Positions 17,691-26,757 are shown, counted from the stretch's first letter. The stretch: DNA of 64,000 bases from Cohnella sp. CFH 77786 (GCF_019400745.1 NZ_WJIB01000012.1:62001-126000), one strand, 5' to 3'. Made by a program: numbers and translations. Notes: generated by a model not told the origin, from the letters alone.

Positions 17691-18098
17691 CGCAGAAATA
17701 ACGTCTCCGGAAGTCGCTGCAGCGCTCGTAGCCGGGGATTTCGCAGAAATAACGTCTCCGGAAGTCGCTGCAGCGCTCGTAGTCGGGGATTTCGCAGAAA
17801 TAACGTCTCCGGAAGTCGCTGCAGCGCTCGTAGTCGGGGATTTCGCAGAAATAACGTCTCCACAAGTCACTGCAGCGCTCGTAGTCGGGGATTTCGCAGA
17901 AATAACGTCTCCACAAGTCACTGCAGCGCTCGTAGTCGGGGATTTCGCAAAAATAACGTCTCCGGAAGTCACTGCAGCGCTCGTAGTCGGGGATTTCGCA
18001 GAAATAACGTCTCCACAAGTCGCTGCAGCGCTCGTAGTCGGGGATTTCGCAGAAATAACGCCTCCGGAAGTCACTACAGTGTTCGCAGTTCCGGAAGA
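17690..18098. repeat. 51-bp tandem repeat, eight copies
   Basis: The unit starts TTCGCAGAAATAACGTCTCC and repeats at 17691, 17742, 17793, 17844, 17895, 17946, 17997 and 18048, exactly 51 bp apart. Copies vary at a few sites (GGAAGTCGCT or CACAAGTCACT) and the last decays. The unit includes the palindrome CGCTGCAGCG. Because 51 is a multiple of three, open frames appear on both strands (17 residues per unit); none has a ribosome binding site or a credible start. It lies between convergent genes (FecE-type ATPase and FhuF-like). Confidence 0.92.
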
Positions 18099-18230
18099 CA
18101 CCACCTGTCAGTCGCAAAATCCGCTTCGCAAGACGAGCAGAACATGAACGGGAGCGCCGGAACGTAACGGCTTCCCTGTCGCTTCCCCACAACCGCTCCT
18201 CGCAAACTTATAAACTTTATCCTGTTGAAG

Positions 18231-18283
18231 AAGGCTGTCCCCCTAAGAAGAGCAGTCCGTGAGGACCTTGGGGGACAGCCTTT
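18231..18283 (-). terminator. terminator after FhuF-like gene
   Basis: AAGGCTGTCCCCC pairs with GGGGGACAGCCTT around a 26-base loop with a nested GTCC/GGAC stem. The trailing sequence on the minus strand is TTCTTCAACAGG, a weak T tract. Confidence 0.65.
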
Positions 18284-19086
18284 CATTTGCCTGCATGAAC
18301 CGCCAAATACTTTTCGATTCTCCGCTCGTCCGTGATCAGCGGACACGTGTAACAGTAGCGGTCCTCTCCGGGCAAACAATAGTTTAAGCAGCATTTGTCC
18401 CGGACCATGATTCGGCGTCCCTCATGAAGCGGATCTCCAATGCTGCGAAAGCCGGGCAGCAGCGGATTCGCTTCTTTGTCCGGGAACCACGCGGCTTTCC
18501 CGGGCGCAGTCATCCTCCGATAGACGTCCTCTATACGCCGGCGATCTTCGCCGGTTTTCGCTTCCCGCATCCAAACCTCTTTCCAATAGGCCATCGAATA
18601 CGAAAGCGTTGCCCATAAATGAGGCTCCTGGATCCGGGTATACCGGACCGCCATGTTCACGACGGGCGTGACGTTGACGGCAAAGAGATGCCGCAAATAG
18701 AGTTCGGTTCGTTCTTCCTCACTGCCGGCCGAATCCAGTTCAGCGAGCGGGCGGGGATCGGAAACATGAAAGTGGAGGCCTTCCTCATCCAGCGCGATCT
18801 TCATGTTGCTCCACGATACGTCCATTCCGTAAGAATGGTGGATCCAGGCGTATAGAGCACCCACGACCAAGGGGCTGTAATGTTTGATCCATATCGAACC
18901 GGTCACCTTCAAGTTCGGGCTTCGTATATAAGCGCCGAACCTTTCGAGAAGATCGGGAAATTGATCCTCCGTTTCCGGACCGACCTTATCCGTCATGCCC
19001 TTCTCGATCCCGGAACCCAGCGATATATCGTGACGGTCTTTTAACAAAACCGGATCAACCGGAGACATGCTCGAACTCGTACCCAT
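18283..19086 (-). CDS. fhuF: FhuF-like siderophore-iron reductase
   Basis: Putative ferric-siderophore reductase of about 267 residues that would release iron in the cytoplasm. The C-terminus holds the FhuF [2Fe-2S] cysteine pattern: CCLNY..., then CYTCP (C-C-x11-C-x2-C). One extra Cys is inside the spacer. An ATG at 19092 is immediately after GAAGGAGT; the ATG two codons later (19086) has better spacing and is preferred. A Fur-like site lies about 45 bp upstream. The N-terminal part is variable in the family, and identification rests mainly on the C-terminal cysteine motif and the iron context. Confidence 0.85.
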   Translation of the reverse strand: MGTSSSMSPVDPVLLKDRHDISLGSGIEKGMTDKVGPETEDQFPDLLERFGAYIRSPNLKVTGSIWIKHYSPLVVGALYAWIHHSYGMDVSWSNMKIALDEEGLHFHVSDPRPLAELDSAGSEEERTELYLRHLFAVNVTPVVNMAVRYTRIQEPHLWATLSYSMAYWKEVWMREAKTGEDRRRIEDVYRRMTAPGKAAWFPDKEANPLLPGFRSIGDPLHEGRRIMVRDKCCLNYCLPGEDRYCYTCPLITDERRIEKYLAVHAGK

Positions 19087-19129
19087 CCCCATACTCCTTC
19101 ATTTAGAGATTCGAATATTTTAATGATTA

Positions 19130-19144
19130 TGATAATCGTTCTCA
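19130..19144. promoter_or_regulatory. Fur-box-like site upstream of fhuF-like gene
   Basis: TGATAATCGTTCTCA has an intact left half-site and two mismatches in the right half. An overlapping TGATTATGATAAT extends the match on the left. Confidence 0.75.
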
Positions 19145-19305
19145 AGTCCTGAATCAACTCGGTTCCTGCCGCGGAACGACATTTGAATTCGCTGTTGCGA
19201 ACGGATCCGCTATCCGGTATCTTAGTGTTAGGGTGTGCGGAAATAATTTTCTTATATTCTCGAAATAATATGAAATTAATTTTCCCAAGAAAGGTCTGTG
19301 GCAGC

Positions 19306-20169
19306 TTGAGCATTTTATCCGCCATTCGTGAGAAGATAGACAGCCTTCACCCGAAGGAACGCGAGCTCGCGGCTTTCGTGCTGGAACAGCCTCAGGAAGC
19401 CGCGCAATTGAACATCACGGAGCTGGCCCGGCGCGCGGGCAGCAGTTCCTCGTCGGTATCGCGCTTCTGCAGGACGTTCCATTTCCGCAGCTTTCCGGAA
19501 TTCAAGCGCAAGCTGGCAGCCGAATTGGCGGGGCAAGCCGCGCCGATGCAGTACCAGGACATCGTGGCGGGCAATCCCCTGCCCGACATCGTATCCGCCA
19601 TTACCGCAAACCATCTTCGTTCGTTGTCGGATACGACGCAGCTGCTCGATTTGGATCAACTCCGGCAAGCGATCGTGGCCCTGCACCGGGCAAGCCGGAT
19701 CGACCTGTACGGGGTCGCGACGTCGGGGCTGGTCGCCCAGGATTTCTGGAGCAAGCTGATCCGCATCGGCAAAGCGGCCGCTTCATTCTCCGATCCCCAT
19801 ATGCAGCTGACCTCCGCGGCCTCCCTCACGTCGCGGGACGTCGCGGTCGGCATTTCCTACTCGGGCGAAACGACCGCAACGATCCATTCGCTGAAATGCG
19901 CCTCGGAGCAGGGGGCCGTGACGATTTCAATTACCCGCCTAGGCACGAATCCGCTTGCCGCTTTGGCCGACATCCGGTTGTTCACCTCATCGGCGGAAGC
20001 CGGCATGCGCCGGGGAGACATGGCGTCCCGCATGGCGGCGCTGCACGTGGTCGACATTCTGTTTACGGGGCTCGTCAGCGAGCATTTCGGCGAATATGTC
20101 CCGCGGCTGGAACGGTCGTTCCAGACCGTTCGCAAATACACGGGCAAAGAGGAGAGGAATCCGCGATGA
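19306..20169 (+). CDS. MurR/RpiR-family regulator of amino sugar genes
   Basis: Transcriptional regulator of about 287 residues: N-terminal RpiR helix-turn-helix (ITELARRAGSSSSSVSRFCR) and C-terminal SIS sugar-phosphate-binding domain (RIDLYGVATSGLVAQDFWSKL; VGISYSGETTATI). The TTG at 19306 (LSILSAIREKID) matches the usual family start; an in-frame ATG at 19270 would add 12 residues. It overlaps nagB by ATGA and is first in the rpiR-nagB-nagA operon, so it probably senses an amino sugar phosphate such as GlcNAc-6-P or GlcN-6-P. Confidence 0.92.
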   Translation: MSILSAIREKIDSLHPKERELAAFVLEQPQEAAQLNITELARRAGSSSSSVSRFCRTFHFRSFPEFKRKLAAELAGQAAPMQYQDIVAGNPLPDIVSAITANHLRSLSDTTQLLDLDQLRQAIVALHRASRIDLYGVATSGLVAQDFWSKLIRIGKAAASFSDPHMQLTSAASLTSRDVAVGISYSGETTATIHSLKCASEQGAVTISITRLGTNPLAALADIRLFTSSAEAGMRRGDMASRMAALHVVDILFTGLVSEHFGEYVPRLERSFQTVRKYTGKEERNPR

Positions 20170-20894
20170 ACGTACTCGTATTCGACACGGACGACAAGCT
20201 GAACGAGGCGGGGGCCAACATCATTTCCGGCATCGTCCAGACAAGTCCGAGGGCGGTGCTGGGACTTGCGACCGGCGGAACGCCCATCGGCATCTACCGG
20301 CAGCTGGCGGCCGATTTCGAGCGGGGGATGTTCAGCTTCCGCAACGCCGTCACGTTTAACCTCGACGAATACGTCGGCCTGCCGGAGGATCACCCCGAAA
20401 GCTACCATTCCTACATGAGGCACCATTTGTTTCGCCACATCGACCTGCCGGACGCCCAAGCCCATCTTCCGAACGGCAATGCGGCCGATCCGAGAGCGGA
20501 ATGCCGCCGTTACGACGAGCTGATCGAACGGCACGGCCAAATCGACCTGCAGCTGCTCGGGCTCGGCCACAACGGGCATATCGGTTTTAACGAACCCGCC
20601 CACGCCCTGACCAAAGGAACCCATGTGGTCGAGCTCGCCGAGGCAACGAGAAAGGCGAACGCCCGTTATTTCCTCTCCTTGGACGAAGTGCCCTGCCAGG
20701 CGATCACGATGGGCGTCGGAACGATCCTGAAAGCGAAGAAAATATTGCTCGTCGTCAAAGGAGCGGATAAGGCGGACATCGTGGCGAAAGCACTCCAAGG
20801 CCCGATCACGACCGATTGTCCCGCCTCGTTGCTGCAGACGCATCCCAACCTGATCGTGCTGCTCGACCGGGCGGCCGCGGAGAAACTCGGATGA
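20166..20894 (+). CDS. nagB: glucosamine-6-phosphate deaminase
   Basis: Converts glucosamine-6-phosphate to fructose-6-phosphate and ammonia. The 242-residue protein has the family motifs LGLATGGTPIGIYRQL, FNLDEYVGLPEDHPESY and LLGLGHNGHIGFNEP. The length matches the short Bacillus NagB, lacking the allosteric tail of E. coli NagB. The start overlaps the regulator stop and the stop overlaps the nagA start, both as ATGA, so the three proteins are made in coupled amounts. Confidence 0.97.
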   Translation: MNVLVFDTDDKLNEAGANIISGIVQTSPRAVLGLATGGTPIGIYRQLAADFERGMFSFRNAVTFNLDEYVGLPEDHPESYHSYMRHHLFRHIDLPDAQAHLPNGNAADPRAECRRYDELIERHGQIDLQLLGLGHNGHIGFNEPAHALTKGTHVVELAEATRKANARYFLSLDEVPCQAITMGVGTILKAKKILLVVKGADKADIVAKALQGPITTDCPASLLQTHPNLIVLLDRAAAEKLG

Positions 20895-22099
20895 ACGGTG
20901 CGATCGGAATGGATCGTTTGATCGTCGGGGCGAAGATCGTCACGCCGGCCGGGATTCTGGAGGACGGCTGGTTATGGATGCGTCACGGGATCATCGCCGG
21001 GCTCGGCGGCGTACGCGGGGACGGCGGCGTTGCCGGCGCGGAGCGCCCTCCGGCCGAGGCAGAGAATGCAGTACGCGTAGCCGGATCGGGCGGCTGGGTG
21101 CTGCCCGGGTTTATCGACATGCACGTGCACGGCGGGGCAGGCCACGATTTCATGGACGCGGAGGACGAGGAGCTGCGCGCGATCACCCGTTTTCACGGGC
21201 GGCACGGCACGACGGGCATGCTCGCCACCTCGATGACGGCGCCGCGGGAGAATCTGTCCCGCGTGCTCGAAAGGGTCAGCCGATTCATCGGCGCGGGCAT
21301 GCCTTACGCCCGGCTGCTCGGCGTGCATATCGAGGGGCCGTTCGTCAGCCTCAAATGGAAAGGCGCGCAAAATCCGGCCTACATTCTGCCCCCCCGCTTG
21401 GATTGGCTGGAGGATTGGATACGCGACTATCCCGGTCTCATCCGCATGCAGACTTTGGCTCCCGAAACGGAAGGCGCCCCGGCCTACATCGAACGGTTGG
21501 CCGCCGCGGGAGCGGTGCCCGCATGCGGGCATACGGACGCCACCTACGACGAGCTGGTTAAGGCAGCCGATCGCGGGCTCCGCCATGCGGTCCATACGTT
21601 TAACGCGATGCGCCCTTACCACCATCGGGAACCCGGTACCGTAGGCGCCGTGTTGACCGATGACCGGATCATGGCGGAAGTGATCGCCGACGGCCACCAT
21701 GTCCATCCCGCGGGCATCAAGCTTCTCGTGGCGGCCAAAGGGGTCGACCGCGTCATATTGGTCACCGACGCGATGGCCGCTGCCGGCATGCCGGACGGCG
21801 ATTACGAAATCGGCGGGCTTCCGGTCGTCATGGCTATGGGGGTCGCCCGATTGAAGGACGGGGACAGCCTCGCGGGCAGCACGCTCACCATGGTCGACGC
21901 TTTCCGGTTCATGGTGCGCGAAGTCGGCGTTTCCGTCCCGGACGCGAGCAAGATGGCCAGCGCCAATCCGGCGCGGCAGCTCGGCCTGGCCCGCGAGGTC
22001 GGCACGCTCGAAGCCGGCAAACGCGCGGACGTGCTGCTGCTCGACGGCTCGCTAACGCTGCGCGGCGTCTGGGTCGGAGGTTCCGAGCTGAGGGAATAG
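20891..22099 (+). CDS. nagA: N-acetylglucosamine-6-phosphate deacetylase
   Basis: Amidohydrolase of 402 residues that removes the acetyl group from GlcNAc-6-P, feeding NagB. Motifs: PGFIDMHVHGGAGHDFMD metal-binding site, LGVHIEGPFVSL, CGHTDATYDEL, HTFNAMRPYHHREPG and VTDAMAAAGMPDG. The start MNGAIGMDRL at 20891 overlaps nagB by ATGA; upstream frame extension lies inside nagB. This is the last gene of the operon, which recycles amino sugars from the cell wall or chitin. Confidence 0.97.
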   Translation: MNGAIGMDRLIVGAKIVTPAGILEDGWLWMRHGIIAGLGGVRGDGGVAGAERPPAEAENAVRVAGSGGWVLPGFIDMHVHGGAGHDFMDAEDEELRAITRFHGRHGTTGMLATSMTAPRENLSRVLERVSRFIGAGMPYARLLGVHIEGPFVSLKWKGAQNPAYILPPRLDWLEDWIRDYPGLIRMQTLAPETEGAPAYIERLAAAGAVPACGHTDATYDELVKAADRGLRHAVHTFNAMRPYHHREPGTVGAVLTDDRIMAEVIADGHHVHPAGIKLLVAAKGVDRVILVTDAMAAAGMPDGDYEIGGLPVVMAMGVARLKDGDSLAGSTLTMVDAFRFMVREVGVSVPDASKMASANPARQLGLAREVGTLEAGKRADVLLLDGSLTLRGVWVGGSELRE

Positions 22100-22109
22100 C
22101 GAGGAAAGC

Positions 22110-22148
22110 GGCCCGCGGGGTACACGGAAATGGTGTGGCTCCGCGGGC
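22110..22148 (+). terminator. possible terminator after nagA
   Basis: GCCCGCGG and CCGCGGGC form an 8-bp stem around a 22-base loop. Only a weak T-rich tail follows. Confidence 0.45.
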
Positions 22149-22192
22149 TGATTTACATGTTGTCTATGCAGCCGCTCTTTCGCGTCCGAATG

Positions 22193-22261
22193 ATGCAACT
22201 TTCTTGCACAACTCCGCCGCTCCCCGCCATCTGGCCCGACTTATGCAACTTTCTTGCACAA
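22193..22261. repeat. two copies of a 19-bp element with inverted repeat
   Basis: ATGCAACTTTCTTGCACAA occurs at 22193-22211 and 22243-22261. Each copy holds TGCAA-n5-TTGCA. They lie 50 bp apart, 135-200 bp before the response regulator gene, and could be paired operators. Confidence 0.65.
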
Positions 22262-22337
22262 TTCCTTCACGCCCTCCACTGCAATCACGCCACCCTCCGC
22301 TTTTCCACATTTTTCAGCAAGAAACTACGGTATCGCT

Positions 22338-22343
22338 TATAAT
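22338..22343 (+). promoter_or_regulatory. possible -10 element of regulator-kinase operon
   Basis: TATAAT with no convincing -35 at 17 bp. The A/T stretch TTTTTCAGCAA is upstream. Confidence 0.35.
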
Positions 22344-22395
22344 GGTAAAAGAGTGAAGCGTACGGAAATCACAGGAAATCGAGGAATTCGAAGAA

Positions 22396-23079
22396 ATGGG
22401 GAGACCGATGATCCGAATCGTGATCGCCGACGACCAACGGCTTCTGCGCGACGGCCTTCAGACGATGATTAACCTGTCCGAAGGCATGGAAGTGGTCGGG
22501 CTGGCCGAGAACGGGCGCAGGGCGCTGGAGCTGACGGAGACGCTGCGCCCCGATCTCGTTCTGATGGATATCCAGATGCCCGAGATGGACGGCATCGAAA
22601 GCACGAGAAAAATCCTCTCCCTCTATCCGGATACGAAGGTGCTCATCCTCACCACTTACCCCGAGGATGATTACATTATCGACGCCTTGGTCTCGGGAGC
22701 GAGCGGATTCCTGCTCAAAGACTTGCCCGGCGACAAAATCATCGCCGCCATCCGCGACACGATGGACGGCACCCTCCTGATGCCGACCGCGATATCGGCG
22801 AAGCTCGCGGCACGTCTGGCCTCCGGTGCCGCCGCGCCGCCCTCGGCGCGTCCCCTCCAGCCGATCCGCCCGGACCAGGATCCCGGATTCACGGAGCGGG
22901 AGCTGAAAATCATCGAGCTGATGGCCGAGGGACGCAGCAACCGCGAGATCGCGGGCTTGCTCTACATCAGCGAAGGGACGATCCGCAACTATATCAGCAT
23001 CATCTACAGCAAGATTGGGGTGAACGACCGCCTCAAAGCCGTGGGCCTGCTAAGGGACTGGCTGCCCCCGCGTTCCTGA
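22396..23079 (+). CDS. NarL/FixJ-family response regulator
   Basis: Response regulator of 227 residues. The receiver has IADDQ, the phosphoacceptor region LVLMDIQMPEMDG and the conserved lysine in FLLKDLPG. A linker rich in Ala and Pro precedes a LuxR-type helix-turn-helix (FTERELKIIELMAEGRSNRE, then GTIRNYISIIYSKIGV). It lies 61 bp before the hybrid kinase, whose C-terminal kinase module is of the HisKA_3 type that normally partners with NarL regulators, so the pair is cognate. Confidence 0.93.
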   Translation: MGRPMIRIVIADDQRLLRDGLQTMINLSEGMEVVGLAENGRRALELTETLRPDLVLMDIQMPEMDGIESTRKILSLYPDTKVLILTTYPEDDYIIDALVSGASGFLLKDLPGDKIIAAIRDTMDGTLLMPTAISAKLAARLASGAAAPPSARPLQPIRPDQDPGFTERELKIIELMAEGRSNREIAGLLYISEGTIRNYISIIYSKIGVNDRLKAVGLLRDWLPPRS

Positions 23080-23140
23080 AAGTTCGTGAGCATTCCTGAA
23101 CGCGTCCCAATCCCAATCGCCCCATCGGAGGTTTGAACCG

Positions 23141-26100
23141 TTGCTGCCCGCCAAACTCAAAAAATGGATGCGAAGACTGGGCCTTGTCCTGCTGCTCGTT
23201 ACCGGGTGGACGGTCCCGATCCTGTTTCTGTCCGAGAACGGAAACGTACGGACGACCGATCTGAGCGCCAGCCCCGAATGGCAGTTCCACGAAGGCGATT
23301 TGCCGCTGAGCGTCGTGATGAACCCCCAGTCGATCAGCGCGGACTGGACTCCGCTCCGGGAGACGGACAAACGTCTTTCCAAACCCGGCTATTATTGGCT
23401 GAAGATCGACATCCGCTCCGAGCCGTACCGCGATCCCCATCTGTTCATCAACGATCTTCGCCATTATGAAGCCTACTATAACGGGAAGCTGCTCATCGAA
23501 TCCAATTTCGCGGACCGCGATCCCCGCATGCTGGAATATTACGAATGGAATCTCGTGTCCTTCTCCTTCGGATACCCCGCGGAACCGCTGCTGCTTCGCG
23601 TCTATTCCGACGACGGAGTGGTCAAAACGGGAACGATCCGGGTCGGCAACGCGGCCGACTTCATCGTGCGGATCCTCCACAAGGACGGCGACAAGCTGCT
23701 GTTCGGGGTCATCTTCACGCTGCTGTCCGTCGTGGCGGCGCTGTTCTATTTCAACACGAGAAAAAAAATGTATTTCTACTTCAGCCTGCTCGCCTTCTGC
23801 GCCGCATACGCGAGCATATGCCGCACTTTCGCCCTGGGGCTGTTCGTCGACGCCCCCTCCATGATCTATTATCACGAGCTCATGCTTCCGCTCGGATCGT
23901 TCGCGTTTAACGGCTTTTTCCATCATCTGTACGGCGTCGCCACCCGCTTTCACCGGTCGGCCCGCTACTGCATGCTGGCGTTTACTTTCATTTGTTTCGG
24001 CGTCGGCTTCTGGGACAACCAAGCCTATCACACGCTTCTTTTCTATGTGTTCCCGGTGCTGTTTCTCATCCTGATCTTCTCCTCCATGCGAATGCACTCC
24101 CGCATCCATAGAGGACAGCGCAGCAAGGAGTCCGTCATCATCATTTTCGGTTACGCCGTCTCGAACTTCTCGACGTTCCTGTCCTCGATGCTGCTGCTGT
24201 TTCCTTCGCTGCGGACGTATTTGCAGCACCACGTTCCCTGGCTCACCCCTTATGTCCGGGACGACCAGCTTCCGGTCTTCACCGGCATGTTCATCTTCCT
24301 CTGCTGCATGGGCACAATCGTCCTGATGCGGGAAAACGAAGTCCATCGGCAGGTGCACGGCTATTCCCGCGAGCTGGAGGAGAAGAACCGGAAGCTGGAG
24401 GAGATCGACAAGCTGAAGGACGAGTTTCTGGCGAACACCTCGCACGAGCTCCGGACGCCCTTGAACGGCATTATCGGCATCACCGAATCGCTCTTGGAGG
24501 GAGTCGCGGGACCATTAAACGAATTGGCCAGAAGCAATTTGTCCATGGTGGTGTCGAGCGGCAAACGGCTTTCCGGCCTCATCAACGACATTCTCGATTT
24601 TTCCAAACTGAAGCATTCGGGAGTCGCGCTCTTCATCCAGGGCGTCGATTTGAAGCGATCCGCGGACGGCGTGGCGAACGTGCTTCAACCTCTCGCGCAG
24701 CTCAAGGATATCCGGCTCGCCAACCGGATCGACGACCGGCTTCCTCTCGCGGCGGCGGACGAGAACCGGGTGCAGCAAATTTTATACAACCTGGTCGGCA
24801 ACGCGCTCAAATTCACGGAGCAGGGTTACGTGGAAATCACGGCGCATGTCGACGGACCCTGGATTTACGTATCGGTATCCGACTCGGGAATCGGCATTCC
24901 GGCGGATAAGATGGAAGCCATCTTCGAGCCGTTCGAGCAAGGAGAAGGCTCTGCCGCGAGGGAATACGGAGGAGCCGGTCTCGGCCTCGCGATCTCGAAG
25001 AAGTTGGTGGAGCTGCACGGAGGATCGCTCGGCCTCGTGTCCGTTCCGGGCAGAGGGTCGACTTTCACGTTCACGCTGCCGATCGGGGACCCGAACCTGC
25101 AGGCTCCTTCTCCCGCAGTCGCGCAGCCTCGCGCTGCCGCTCCCCTCGTCGCCGCGGCCGTGGAACGGACGGATCCGCTCCCCCTGGAAGAAGAAGCCTG
25201 GACGCGCCGCGAAACGTGCCTCCTGCTCGTCGACGACGATCCGGTCAACCTGCAGGTGCTGACCAATTTCCTGTCTACCCAGCCTTACTCGATCCTCAAG
25301 GCGGCGGGCGGCGTGGAAGCGCTTCGGATGTTGGAGCAGGGAATCCGGCCGGATCTGGTGCTGACCGACCTCATGATGCCCCGCATGACGGGCTACGAGC
25401 TGAGCCGCAAAATCCGGGAGCGATACAAACCAAGCGAGCTCCCGATCATCATGCTGACGGCCAAAAACCAGGTAACCGACCTGGTGGAAGGGTTCGACGC
25501 GGGAGCGAACGATTATTTGATCAAACCGGTCGCCAAGCGGGAGCTGCTCGCCCGGATCGAGCTGCATCTCCAGCTCAGCGAGCTGACCGAATCCCTTGAA
25601 CGCAAAGTGCAGGAACGTACGCGGGAGCTGCACGAGAAAAACGTCGAACTGCAGGCCGCCATGCAGGAGACGGCTCAGGCGTTGGCCGAAGCCTCTATTC
25701 TGGAGGAGCGAAACCGGATCTCGTTCGAGATCCACAATACCGTCGGCCATACGCTTACCGCATGCATCGCCCAGATGGAAGCGGCCAAAATGCTCATCGC
25801 GCACGGCCGGACGGAGCTCGCCCTTCCGAAGCTCGACACGTCCCGCGAACTGGTAAGCAAAGGCTTGAACGAAATCCGCGAGTCGATCCGGATGCTCAAG
25901 CTGGAAAGCACGGACGAGAACTTATCCGACAAGCTCATGCGCCTGATCCGGGAAACCGAGGAGTCCGCGGGCGTCCGTATCGAAGCGGATATCGCTCCGC
26001 TGCCCGCGCTCGGTTCCTTCCAGAAAAAGACGATCTACCATGCGTTGATGGAGGGGCTCACGAACGGGATCCGGCACGGGGGCAGCGCCTCGTTCACCTT

Positions 26101-26332
26101 TACGCTTACGCACGGGAACGGAAAAATGTATTTCCGGCTCTCGAGCGACGGGGAACCGGTCCCGGAAGGCTCGGCGTTCGGCTTCGGTCTGTCGGCGATG
26201 GACGACAACGTCCGCCGTATGGGCGGACAGCTGACGCTTGAATCGACGGGGGAGCGGGGGACGCTGCTGTCCATCGACATCCCGCTCGATTGGAGGACTC
26301 AAAGCAAATACGTGGAGGAAGCGGGGAGATAG
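23141..26332 (+). CDS. 7TM hybrid sensor kinase with two kinase modules
   Basis: Membrane sensor of 1063 residues. Order: N-terminal TM, extracellular jelly-roll-like domain (about 40-185), seven TM segments (about 190-410) as in 7TMR-DISM receptors, coiled coil, HisKA with His435 (ANTSHELRTPLNG), HATPase (NLVGNALKFT; DSGIGIP; GAGLGLAISKKL), receiver with Asp743 (VLTDLMMPRMTG), coiled coil, then a second HisKA_3-like module with His865 (NRISFEIHNTVGH) and a C-terminal ATPase-like region (LMEGLTNGIRHGG). TTG start follows GGAGG by 10 bases. The two chemically different kinase modules in one chain suggest integration of two signals before output to the upstream NarL regulator; this is inference. 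Confidence 0.92.
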   Translation: MLPAKLKKWMRRLGLVLLLVTGWTVPILFLSENGNVRTTDLSASPEWQFHEGDLPLSVVMNPQSISADWTPLRETDKRLSKPGYYWLKIDIRSEPYRDPHLFINDLRHYEAYYNGKLLIESNFADRDPRMLEYYEWNLVSFSFGYPAEPLLLRVYSDDGVVKTGTIRVGNAADFIVRILHKDGDKLLFGVIFTLLSVVAALFYFNTRKKMYFYFSLLAFCAAYASICRTFALGLFVDAPSMIYYHELMLPLGSFAFNGFFHHLYGVATRFHRSARYCMLAFTFICFGVGFWDNQAYHTLLFYVFPVLFLILIFSSMRMHSRIHRGQRSKESVIIIFGYAVSNFSTFLSSMLLLFPSLRTYLQHHVPWLTPYVRDDQLPVFTGMFIFLCCMGTIVLMRENEVHRQVHGYSRELEEKNRKLEEIDKLKDEFLANTSHELRTPLNGIIGITESLLEGVAGPLNELARSNLSMVVSSGKRLSGLINDILDFSKLKHSGVALFIQGVDLKRSADGVANVLQPLAQLKDIRLANRIDDRLPLAAADENRVQQILYNLVGNALKFTEQGYVEITAHVDGPWIYVSVSDSGIGIPADKMEAIFEPFEQGEGSAAREYGGAGLGLAISKKLVELHGGSLGLVSVPGRGSTFTFTLPIGDPNLQAPSPAVAQPRAAAPLVAAAVERTDPLPLEEEAWTRRETCLLLVDDDPVNLQVLTNFLSTQPYSILKAAGGVEALRMLEQGIRPDLVLTDLMMPRMTGYELSRKIRERYKPSELPIIMLTAKNQVTDLVEGFDAGANDYLIKPVAKRELLARIELHLQLSELTESLERKVQERTRELHEKNVELQAAMQETAQALAEASILEERNRISFEIHNTVGHTLTACIAQMEAAKMLIAHGRTELALPKLDTSRELVSKGLNEIRESIRMLKLESTDENLSDKLMRLIRETEESAGVRIEADIAPLPALGSFQKKTIYHALMEGLTNGIRHGGSASFTFTLTHGNGKMYFRLSSDGEPVPEGSAFGFGLSAMDDNVRRMGGQLTLESTGERGTLLSIDIPLDWRTQSKYVEEAGR

Positions 26333-26757
26333 GAGACCTCCGGCAACGGGTCGTGCGGGCGGTTCGTCAGAATCGCCCTTAACCATTTTTCTGCGGCCAT
26401 GGCGGGCTGCTCTCCGCTGACGCAGAAGACCGAAACCACCCCGGCCGACGTTCCGAGCAATCCGAAGAACAAGGGCGCGATCATTTGCGACAGCCGGTTG
26501 ACGGCCAGGCGGAGTCCCAGGACTTCGCCTGTTCTCGTTATGGGAGACGCGTTGCAGGCGGTGGTTATGGAGAGCGGCTGCCTGCAGACGAGGCCCACTC
26601 CCATGACGGCGCTGAGGAGCGCGATCGCGAATAAACCGCCGGCCAAGGGGATGAGCAGAAACGCGAGCCCCGCCGTCAGGATCGAGTCCGGAATAATGAA
26701 GCCGCGGTTAAGCCGGTCCGTGAGCCGGGTGAGATTCGGCATGATATGCAGGCTCAA
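26299..26757 (-). pseudogene. remnant of a major facilitator transporter (C-terminal part)
   Basis: A 152-codon open frame reads as the last four helices of an MFS transporter: hydrophobic segments around SILTAGLAFLLIPLAGG and FAIALLSAVMGVGLV, then the family-like TRTGEVLGLRLAVNRLSQ and IAPLFFGLLG. Nothing upstream encodes the first eight helices; the sequence before 26757 is AT-rich and unrelated. The end overlaps the kinase gene by 34 bp. I interpret it as a truncated relic, probably not functional. Confidence 0.7.

Noticed and set aside
17690..18098. CRISPR array
   Set aside because: Whole units repeat with no unique spacers, and no cas genes are present. The same holds for the arrays at 30353, 44411 and 46093.
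17599..18147. 182-residue open frame across the 51-bp repeats
   Set aside because: Open only because 51 is divisible by three; opposite-strand frames are equally open and there is no ribosome binding site.
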